Part shown: positions 5,093 to 10,640 of the stretch, piece after piece | How the letters are laid out: each line of letters begins with the position of its first letter | Numbering within the stretch: position 1 is the first letter of the stretch | Origin: an uncultured Mycoplasmatota bacterium | GTDB taxonomy: Bacteria; Bacillota_I; Bacilli_A; RF39; UBA660 | NCBI GenBank assembly: GCA_947645535.1 | Contig: CANSDD010000056.1 | Coordinates: forward strand, 1-10,640 | DNA: 10,640 nt | Direction of reading: 5' to 3' | Made by a program: the position numbers and the translations under genes | Notes under the pieces: generated by a model | Databases searched by the model: none | Told to the model about the DNA's origin: nothing | What the model saw: only the letters and a program-made list of their open reading frames with translations

Positions 5093-7207
5093 ATGTTGAG
5101 GATAATTAAGGAGAGTGAGTTAACTAATCTTAATAATACTGATACAAGTTTAGTTTTTATTGAAGAAGAATATTATAATTCTATTGAATTTAAAAGCATT
5201 AAAAAATTAATAAACGAAGACCATTTGGAATATGTAACAGAATACTTAAGAAACTTATTAAAAATTAAGAAAGCAAATAACCCTAATTGCTTTAATATTA
5301 AAGGTCGCTTTCTTTCATCTGTAAGTAATGGTAAAAGGGTTATAATTTATGTTCGTTTATCTGTAGAAGATTTAGAAAAAACAGAGGGTAATGTAAGTAA
5401 AAGTATTTTAAATCAATTATTAATGTTATTAAAATATTGTAGTGATAAGGAATTAGAAGTTGTAGGAATATTTTACGAAGAAGATATAAGTGGTACAGAT
5501 GGAACAAGAACAGAGTGGAACAAGTCTTTACTATTCTGTGAGCTAGGAAATACAGATATTTATATTTGCAAAAGTCAGTCTAGGTTTGCTAGAAGTATTG
5601 AATTTGTAGAAAAATATTTACATAAGAATTTTATAGAGTGGAATATTCGCTTTTTAAGTATCGTAGATAATATTGATACAGAAAGAAAAGGAAATAAAAA
5701 AGCAAGTCAAATAACAGCTATGACAGACCAATGGAGAGTTGAAGACCAGTCTATAAGTACAAGAGAAACATTTAAGACTAAAAATGAAGCAGGTCAATGG
5801 ACTGGGTCATTTGCTCCTTATGGATATATAGAAGACCCAAAAGACCAATACCATTTTGTAATTGATGAACCAGCTGCAAAAATCGTTAGAGAAATCTATG
5901 AGCTTTATGCAAATGGAAATGGTTATTACAAAATAACTCAAGAATTAAATAATAGAAAAGTACCAACTCCAAGTAAATACAAAATACTACAGGGTTCTAA
6001 TTATGTATGTCCTGTTGCTCCAGATGGAAGCGAATATTGGAATACAGATACAATAAGAAAAATATTAATGGATGAAACCTATGATGGAGCTTTAATACAG
6101 CATAGAACAGAAAACATCGCTTATAATATTGATAAGAGAAGAAAGATACCAAAGCACGAGCAAAGAATAGTTGCTTGTTGCCACGAAAAAATCGTTGACC
6201 CTGCTATTTCAAAAATTGTTCGCCAAAAATTCAAAGATAGAAAAGAAAAAGCATTATTAAAAGAGGCAAAACAAGAAGCTAATAATTTAATATCTATTGT
6301 AGAAGAAAAGCTACAGATAAGTAATAAAATACCTAGTAAGAATTTAGAAGAACTTAAATCTAATATATCCATATTAAAAGATGTTTTATTAACATCCAAC
6401 TTGGAAGATATTATTGATAAGTTTAACGCCCTACGAGAATTAAGTGCAAAAATAGATAGTGAAATGCTTATGACTATTCAAGATAACGTACAGATATTAA
6501 CTACAACACAGACTAGGTCAAGACCCAATAAGGATGGCGAAATACATATATTTAGTAGAAAAGTATTCTGTAAATGTTGTGGTAAAACTTTTCAAAAGAA
6601 TAATTGTAAATCTGGTCCTAGAAAGAACCCAACTAAAAAAGCATATTTACAATGTAGAAATAAAAAAAATACTGGTGGTTTAGCTTGTGATAATAATAAC
6701 TCTATAAGATATGAAGTACTAGAGGAGTATGTATTAAATGAGCTAAATAAATTAATAGAAAAATATTTCAATAGAACAGAACTTGAAGCAAGTTATTATG
6801 AGAAAAAAATTCACTCTAATTTTAAAAATGATATTGAAGCATTGAATAAAGAGAAGAAAGATATTGAAAGAAAAATAAAACTAACAGAAGATAAATTTAG
6901 TATGTTATATGATGACAAAGCAAACGGAATTATAACAGCTGATGAATTTATGATATTAAAAAATAGATGTTTCAATGATAAAGAAAAATATAGTTTAAGA
7001 GTAAATGAGATAGACTATGAAATTATAGAATTACAAGAAAAAGAAAATCAAGAAGAAAACGAGAAAGTATTTTTTGAAAAATATAAGCATATTGAAAAAC
7101 TTGATAGATTAATTGTAGAAACATTTATCTCAAAAATTATTATTGGAAGAAAAGACCCAGTAACAAATGAACGAGATATCAAGATAATTTGGAATATGTG
7201 TGTATAG
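5093..7207 (+). CDS. Large serine recombinase (integrase/excisionase)
   Basis: This 704-aa enzyme would integrate and excise the element by serine-mediated cleavage at short att sites. GGAGG at 5082-5086 supports the ATG. The resolvase-type catalytic domain starts only near residue 82. YVRLS places the nucleophile at Ser90, with conserved SILNQ at 104-108 and the arginine motif SQSRFARS at 161-168. The Recombinase domain follows (PYGYIEDP at 242-249 through about 380). A zinc ribbon uses C493, C496, C521 and C532, and a coiled-coil region lies at about 560-670. Two features are unusual: an ~80-residue N-terminal extension (family members normally begin just before the Y-R-S motif) and a helical insert of about 95 residues (about 385-480) before the zinc ribbon. 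It is the last gene before the presumed right end. Confidence 0.93.
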   Translation: MLRIIKESELTNLNNTDTSLVFIEEEYYNSIEFKSIKKLINEDHLEYVTEYLRNLLKIKKANNPNCFNIKGRFLSSVSNGKRVIIYVRLSVEDLEKTEGNVSKSILNQLLMLLKYCSDKELEVVGIFYEEDISGTDGTRTEWNKSLLFCELGNTDIYICKSQSRFARSIEFVEKYLHKNFIEWNIRFLSIVDNIDTERKGNKKASQITAMTDQWRVEDQSISTRETFKTKNEAGQWTGSFAPYGYIEDPKDQYHFVIDEPAAKIVREIYELYANGNGYYKITQELNNRKVPTPSKYKILQGSNYVCPVAPDGSEYWNTDTIRKILMDETYDGALIQHRTENIAYNIDKRRKIPKHEQRIVACCHEKIVDPAISKIVRQKFKDRKEKALLKEAKQEANNLISIVEEKLQISNKIPSKNLEELKSNISILKDVLLTSNLEDIIDKFNALRELSAKIDSEMLMTIQDNVQILTTTQTRSRPNKDGEIHIFSRKVFCKCCGKTFQKNNCKSGPRKNPTKKAYLQCRNKKNTGGLACDNNNSIRYEVLEEYVLNELNKLIEKYFNRTELEASYYEKKIHSNFKNDIEALNKEKKDIERKIKLTEDKFSMLYDDKANGIITADEFMILKNRCFNDKEKYSLRVNEIDYEIIELQEKENQEENEKVFFEKYKHIEKLDRLIVETFISKIIIGRKDPVTNERDIKIIWNMCV

Positions 7208-7226
7208 CTCTGTGTTTAAAGGTAAC
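7208..7226. other. Presumed right attachment junction of the element
   Basis: Within 19 bases the sequence passes from the recombinase stop codon to codons of a peptidoglycan amidase that lacks its own start. An in-frame TAA at 7223-7225 abuts the amidase codons. Recombinase-terminal element ends are typical of the Tn4451/Tn5397 type. The exact crossover cannot be set without the left junction or the empty site. Confidence 0.45.
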
Positions 7227-7486
7227 CAGCACATGGAGGTAATGATCCTGGTACAAGTAGCAATGGTATCCGTGAAAAAGATTATACTCTGAAAATTAGT
7301 GAATATATGAAAAAAAGATTTGATGATTTAGGAGTAACTAGTAGTATGACAAGAACGGGAGATGAAACTTTAGATGCTAATGTGAGACCAAAAAGAGCTC
7401 AAAGTTTTTATGGAACAGGCAATGATGTAATTTTGGTGTCTAATCACATAAATGCAGGAGGTGAAGGGTTTAGTTACCATTGTTAG
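7226..7486 (+). pseudogene. N-acetylmuramoyl-L-alanine amidase remnant (Amidase_3)
   Basis: About 81 residues of an Amidase_3 catalytic domain are readable from the CCA at 7226. These include AHGGNDPGT with the first zinc-binding histidine, an EKD turn that probably carries the zinc-binding glutamate, an R-T-GD segment, and VSNHINAGG with the second metal histidine. The start codon and first few residues are missing, and similarity stops after GGEG near 7468. A few unrelated codons then lead to a TAG at 7484-7486, so the catalytic C-terminal half and any cell-wall-binding domain are lost. Such amidases occur as clostridial autolysins and as prophage endolysins. The upstream break is probably the element insertion. 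The downstream break may be the edge of a second insertion or a deletion. Confidence 0.8.
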
Positions 7487-7617
7487 ATTTAATTGGGTAT
7501 TTAGACGGCTGTATTTGAATGAAATCAATAATACATATATTATGAGAGTAGGAATAGTTCTAAAATTAGATTTAGGGCACAAATTACTTGAAAACACTAA
7601 GATAATGTCGAAAAATG

Positions 7618-7626
7618 TGTTATAAT
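7618..7626 (+). promoter_or_regulatory. Extended -10 promoter of the ParB-like/methylase/Fic cluster
   Basis: TGT-TATAAT is an extended -10 element with a perfect hexamer at 7621-7626. No convincing -35 lies at 16-18 bases. Transcription would start near 7633, about 40 bases before the ATG at 7672. In the rest of the 7487-7671 gap I see nothing else supportable: no terminator, tRNA or coding frame with a ribosome-binding site. Confidence 0.55.
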
Positions 7627-7671
7627 TAGCTCAACGGAAAGAATGTTATTCGCTTTAATTAGGAGGTAGTT

Positions 7672-9153
7672 ATGCATTATTATAGTAAAATGGATATTAA
7701 TCAATTAACACTTTGGAAAGATAATGCCCGTTATTCTAGAACATTAGAATCAGAAGAGGAATGTTTAGAAGAACTCTTTGGTAACAAAAATATGAACAAA
7801 AAACAGAAAGTTTTATTGAATGATATTTATTTAGAAACAGATGTTATAGAAAACCTTATAGTTTATAAGGAAGAAGTTAATGAGAATGAATTTCAATATA
7901 TTGTACTAGATGGAAATCGAAGACTATCATTATTTAAAATTACTAATTATCCTGAGTTAATAAAAAAGTATGATTTGGATGTTGTTAAATTAAATCACTT
8001 AAAGGACACTATTAAAAGCATAGACTGTAAAGTCTATGATGATTTAGGACAGGCTTACAAACACGTAGAATTAAGACATTTAGATGAACAGAATGGAAAA
8101 GGAACTGTAAAATGGGCATCTGAGAATAAGGATAGAATGAAAGAGATTCAAGGAAAAGAAGTAAATTCAATTGGATTTAAGATTTTAAAGTTTTACGAAT
8201 CAACAACAAAACCTGAATTTCAAAATGTAAAAAAACAGATAAAAGACAAATCAACACTTGACAGAATTTTCGGCTATAAAGATACATATAATGGAATATT
8301 TGGACTGAATAATAAAAATGAATATGATCTATATAATTATGATCATCAAAAAAAGATAAATGAATTACTAGAAAAATTCTATGATGTAGGAGGAAAAGTT
8401 GCATCAGTGTATACAGCAAAGCAATCAAGGGAACTTTTTAGTGATGTTCCATCTTTACCAAAAAATGATAATCAAATTAGTTTGGATGATTTAAATATAG
8501 ATGTAAATGGTTTTAAAATAAAGGAAGAAGGCATAACTAAAGTAAATCCAAATGAGAATATTGATAAAAATAAAAATCATAATCAATATAAAATAAAAGA
8601 TGCTAATTTATTTAATTGGACTAATAAAGGGATAAAATCACAAAATTCATTGTTAAACTATTATTTGAAGAAACTTATAAACATTAACCAAACATTGTCA
8701 AACGATAAAGGTCTGATAATGGATTTAGCCCCTTACTTTTATAGATTACTATTGGATATTGCTATAAGAGATATAACTGACTTCATTTCTAAAGGTAACG
8801 CAGATTCTATTTTAGTTCAAAATTTTTCTAAAGATGCATTCAATACAACGACACAGGATGTATCTTGTGTAAACACTAATAAAATTAGTAATATTATATC
8901 TATTTGTGATAAATTACGAAAGAATGAAGATAAAAGTACATTTAATAAATATACAAAAGAATTAAATAAATATGGTTTTACTGTAAAAAATACAAAAAAT
9001 ATAGATAAATTTGTTAATGATTTAAACATTGTTGTTCATGGTAGTAGCCAAACTTTATCTAAGCAAACATTAGAAAAATATGATGTTGTTACATTAACTT
9101 TAATTCAACTGATATACAACTTTATTAATTTAAAAGAAGATATGGCCAAATAA
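7672..9153 (+). CDS. ParB-like N-terminal-domain protein, 493 aa, probable defence/modification partner
   Basis: AGGAGG at 7661-7666 supports the ATG. Residues 7-20 (MDINQLTLWKDNAR) match the opening strand of ParB/Srx-like domains, which usually read I-x-x-L-x-x-x-x-N-x-R. VLDGNRRL at 78-85 is the domain's phosphate-binding motif. RHLDEQNGKGTVKW (about 134-147) resembles the following R-H/W region. Residues 270-310 are polar and probably a linker. The C-terminal ~160 residues are helical, with NIVVHGSS near 449-456, resembling HEPN-like or DUF262-associated helical tails; that comparison is weak. It is too long, and the wrong shape, for a chromosomal ParB and has no ParA partner. It is the first gene of a cluster with a DNA methylase and a Fic protein. 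Such ParB/DUF262 domains in defence genes can be NTPases or nucleases; the activity here is unknown. Confidence 0.65.
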   Translation: MHYYSKMDINQLTLWKDNARYSRTLESEEECLEELFGNKNMNKKQKVLLNDIYLETDVIENLIVYKEEVNENEFQYIVLDGNRRLSLFKITNYPELIKKYDLDVVKLNHLKDTIKSIDCKVYDDLGQAYKHVELRHLDEQNGKGTVKWASENKDRMKEIQGKEVNSIGFKILKFYESTTKPEFQNVKKQIKDKSTLDRIFGYKDTYNGIFGLNNKNEYDLYNYDHQKKINELLEKFYDVGGKVASVYTAKQSRELFSDVPSLPKNDNQISLDDLNIDVNGFKIKEEGITKVNPNENIDKNKNHNQYKIKDANLFNWTNKGIKSQNSLLNYYLKKLININQTLSNDKGLIMDLAPYFYRLLLDIAIRDITDFISKGNADSILVQNFSKDAFNTTTQDVSCVNTNKISNIISICDKLRKNEDKSTFNKYTKELNKYGFTVKNTKNIDKFVNDLNIVVHGSSQTLSKQTLEKYDVVTLTLIQLIYNFINLKEDMAK

Positions 9154-9196
9154 ATTAATAAATGATATAATTAATTTATTATAGGAGGAGGTCAAT

Positions 9197-10018
9197 ATGA
9201 AATCATATTCTCCATTAAGGTATCCTGGTGGAAAAGGTCAAATATACAAAATGATAGTTTCTATATTAGAAAAAAATAATTTAATTGGATGTACTTATAT
9301 TGAACCTTTTGCAGGAGGCGCAGGAATCGCAATAAGGCTTCTTTTTGAAAATAAAGTTAATAAAGTTATTATTAATGATATTGATAGATCAATATATGCT
9401 GTTTGGTATTCAATTTTATATTTATCTGATGAATTAATAAACAAAATAAAAGATACAGAAATAAATATGGATGAATGGTATAGACAAAAAGAAATACAAA
9501 AATCTAAAAATGATGTATCAATATTAGAATTAGGATTTTCTACACTTTTTCTAAATAGAACGAATCGTTCTGGAATAATAAAAGCTGGAGTAATTGGTGG
9601 AAAGAAACAAAATGGAAATTATAAAATCGACTGTAGATTTAATAAAGAAAAACTTATCGATCTTATAGTAAAGATATCAAATAACAAAGATAGAATACAA
9701 ATATACAATAAAGATGCTAAGGAATTTATTGATTTAATAAAGAAAAAGAAAAAAAAGTTTTTCTTTATTGATCCTCCATATTTTAATAAAGGTAAAGATT
9801 TATATACTAACTTTTTTACAGAAGAAGATCACATTGAATTGGCAAAATTTATAAAAAAGAAATTATCAAATCAACCGTTATTAATAAGTTATGATAAGTG
9901 TCCTCAAATAGAAAACTTATATAATAAGTATAATAAAGAAACTATTTTATTAAATTATAGTGTTCAAAATAAAAAAAAGGGAGAAGAGTTGTTTTTTTCT
10001 AACAATATAGTAACTTAA
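9197..10018 (+). CDS. DNA adenine-N6 methyltransferase, D12 class (Dam family)
   Basis: This 273-aa protein is of normal length for the family and is preceded by AGGAGGAGG, 43 bases after the ParB-like gene. The alpha-type motif order is clear: SPLRYPGGK at 5-13, EPFAGGAG at 36-43 (SAM-binding motif I), an ND-D strand near 60-63, and the catalytic IDPPYF at 191-196. It transfers a methyl group from S-adenosylmethionine to adenine N6 in DNA. The segment FLNRTNRSGI (118-127) sits where E. coli Dam has its NRHCFNGL region and differs there, so GATC specificity is possible but not assured. No restriction endonuclease gene is adjacent in the window. The lysine codons 182-187 form part of a hairpin with an A8 loop just upstream of the DPPY codons. 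Confidence 0.92.
   Translation: MKSYSPLRYPGGKGQIYKMIVSILEKNNLIGCTYIEPFAGGAGIAIRLLFENKVNKVIINDIDRSIYAVWYSILYLSDELINKIKDTEINMDEWYRQKEIQKSKNDVSILELGFSTLFLNRTNRSGIIKAGVIGGKKQNGNYKIDCRFNKEKLIDLIVKISNNKDRIQIYNKDAKEFIDLIKKKKKKFFFIDPPYFNKGKDLYTNFFTEEDHIELAKFIKKKLSNQPLLISYDKCPQIENLYNKYNKETILLNYSVQNKKKGEELFFSNNIVT
9736..9769. repeat. 12-bp perfect inverted repeat with A8 loop inside the methylase gene
   Basis: AATAAAGAAAAA (9736-9747) and TTTTTCTTTATT (9758-9769) are perfectly complementary and enclose GAAAAAAAAG. The segment encodes consecutive lysines and phenylalanines immediately before the DPPY motif. Slippage in the A8 run would shift frame before the catalytic residues. Confidence 0.7.
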
Positions 10019-10029
10019 TTGATCAATTA
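10016..10029. promoter_or_regulatory. 14-bp perfect palindrome with central GATC, at the fic translation start
   Basis: TAATTGATCAATTA spans the methylase stop codon (10016-10018), and its last A is the first base of the fic AGGAGG (10029-10034). Its centre is a GATC, the usual Dam target. It could be an operator or a methylation-sensitive switch for the fic gene, or a chance palindrome in A/T-rich DNA. Confidence 0.3.
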
Positions 10030-10042
10030 GGAGGTATAAATT

Positions 10043-10640
10043 ATGAGTGAAAAAGAATTAGATTCAAGTGTTAATGAATATGAAGAAGAATATAAATCTA
10101 GTAACTATATAAAACAACTACAATGGGATATGGCTATTGGACTTCAAGAAGTAGATAATTTAAAACCTTCTAAATATTTGGAAAAACTATTAGAAGAAAA
10201 TGTAGAAGGTAATTTAACTATAGAAGAAGTAGAAAAAGAGTTAAGAGAATACTATGTTGAAAGAAAAAATAAAAATGAAATAAATCACAATGAATTAGAA
10301 TGTGATTTTGTATCTGCTAGGATAGTTGAATTATTAAATGAAGATAAATTTGAATTATCAGTAGAATATTTAAAATATGTTCATAAATTTTTATTTCAAG
10401 ATGTTTATGAATTTGCTGGTGAATTTAGAAAAATAGATTTTTCTAAACATGAAAAAATACTAAATAATGATTCAGTAGCATATGGTGATTGTAACACATT
10501 AACTGAATCTTTAGAATATGATATCTCTTTAGAAAAAGAAAAAAATTATAAAGAAATGAATATGGTTGAAGTTATTAACAATATTACTAAATTTTCATCT
10601 AGTATATGGCAAGTACATCCATTTAGAGAAGGTAATACTA
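10043..10640 (+). CDS. Fic-domain protein (AMP-transferase family), 3' end outside window
   Basis: The first 199 residues are visible. AGGAGG at 10029-10034, eight bases upstream, fixes the ATG, and the gene follows the methylase by 24 bases. Residues about 20-75 are a helical N-terminal part. Within it, LKPSKYL and NVEGNLTIEEVEKEL resemble the VbhA-type antitoxin segment that is often fused to Fic proteins. The Fic core begins near residue 108, with FLFQDVYEFAGEFRK at 116-130, and reaches the catalytic loop HPFREGNT at 192-199 (consensus HPFxxGNGRxxR), where the window ends. Fic enzymes usually transfer AMP from ATP to a target protein hydroxyl; some transfer other phosphate groups. The inhibitory (S/T)xxxE(G/N) motif is degenerate here: the aligned segment is IGLQEV, keeping only Glu36. 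It may be the toxin or effector of this cluster. Confidence 0.85.
   Translation, partial: MSEKELDSSVNEYEEEYKSSNYIKQLQWDMAIGLQEVDNLKPSKYLEKLLEENVEGNLTIEEVEKELREYYVERKNKNEINHNELECDFVSARIVELLNEDKFELSVEYLKYVHKFLFQDVYEFAGEFRKIDFSKHEKILNNDSVAYGDCNTLTESLEYDISLEKEKNYKEMNMVEVINNITKFSSSIWQVHPFREGNT

Larger units (their letters stand above)
1..7225. mobile_element. Right portion of an integrative mobilizable/conjugative element
   Basis: XRE regulator, DUF961-like protein, FtsK/TcpA ATPase, HUH Rep and terminal large serine recombinase together define an element that integrates by serine recombination and replicates or transfers through rolling-circle processing. The left end is not in the window, so position 1 is not a boundary. 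The right end is placed between the recombinase stop (7207) and the first amidase codon (about 7226). No VirB4-like or other type IV secretion gene is visible, so it may be mobilizable rather than self-transmissible, unless those genes lie further left. Confidence 0.7.

Noticed and set aside
5025..5099. A 24-codon frame just before and overlapping the recombinase start.
   Set aside because: It spans the -10 of the recombinase promoter, so its start would not be on that transcript, and it has no ribosome-binding site of its own.
7370..7597. A 75-codon minus-strand frame opposite the amidase remnant.
   Set aside because: The + strand carries clear Amidase_3 motifs over the same bases. The minus frame has no recognisable protein and no good ribosome-binding site.
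7542..7625. A 27-codon frame between the amidase remnant and the ParB-like gene.
   Set aside because: It has no ribosome-binding site and no family resemblance, and it runs into the extended -10 promoter.
9151..9178. A 9-bp A/T-only hairpin spanning the ParB-like gene stop, considered as a terminator.
   Set aside because: It has no G-C pairs and no following T tract, and the next gene's ribosome-binding site comes within a few bases. It is too weak to call.
1..10640. CRISPR arrays, tRNA or rRNA genes, and insertion sequences.
   Set aside because: I saw no regularly spaced repeats, no cloverleaf or CCA-ended structure, and no transposase other than the serine recombinase.

Overview
The window is A+T-rich (G+C well under one third by eye), every supported gene is on the + strand, and ribosome-binding sites are strong AGGAGG types. 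Together with the gene families this points to a low-GC Firmicute, most likely a clostridium. A Clostridioides difficile-like host is plausible, but species cannot be fixed from this sequence.

Positions 1 to about 7225 look like the right-hand part of an integrative mobilizable or conjugative element whose left end lies outside the window. In order it carries: the tail of an upstream gene; an 81-aa membrane protein; an XRE-type regulator; a 107-aa protein with weak resemblance to the DUF961 proteins of Tn916-like elements; an unrecognised 165-aa protein; a small TPR-like protein; an FtsK/TcpA-type DNA-translocating ATPase; an HUH rolling-circle initiator (Rep); one or two very small ORFs; and a large serine recombinase. 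The order DUF961-like, FtsK, Rep parallels orf23/22-orf21-orf20 of Tn916. The recombinase sits at the extreme end, as in Tn4451 and Tn5397, and has its own near-consensus promoter. The start of rep carries a long hairpin followed by a sequence very like the phiX174 replication nick site. With the YxxxY two-tyrosine Rep, this suggests a phiX-type rolling-circle origin embedded in rep.

Positions 7208 to 7486 hold the element junction and a gutted N-acetylmuramoyl-L-alanine amidase gene (Amidase_3 type), broken at both ends. This suggests the element inserted into, or next to, a host or prophage lysin gene.

Positions 7487 to 10640 hold a promoter and a tightly spaced cluster: a 493-aa ParB-like N-terminal-domain protein, a D12-class (Dam-family) DNA adenine methyltransferase and a Fic-domain protein that runs off the window. 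The cluster resembles a modification-linked defence or toxin module. I do not recognise it as a named system, and it is the best candidate here for something undescribed. Two sequence-level oddities support a closer look. First, GATC is scarce in the element (two sites in 7.2 kb by manual scan) but common in the methylase region (eight in 3.4 kb). Second, the methylase gene contains a perfect 12-bp inverted repeat with an A8 loop just before its catalytic DPPY codons.
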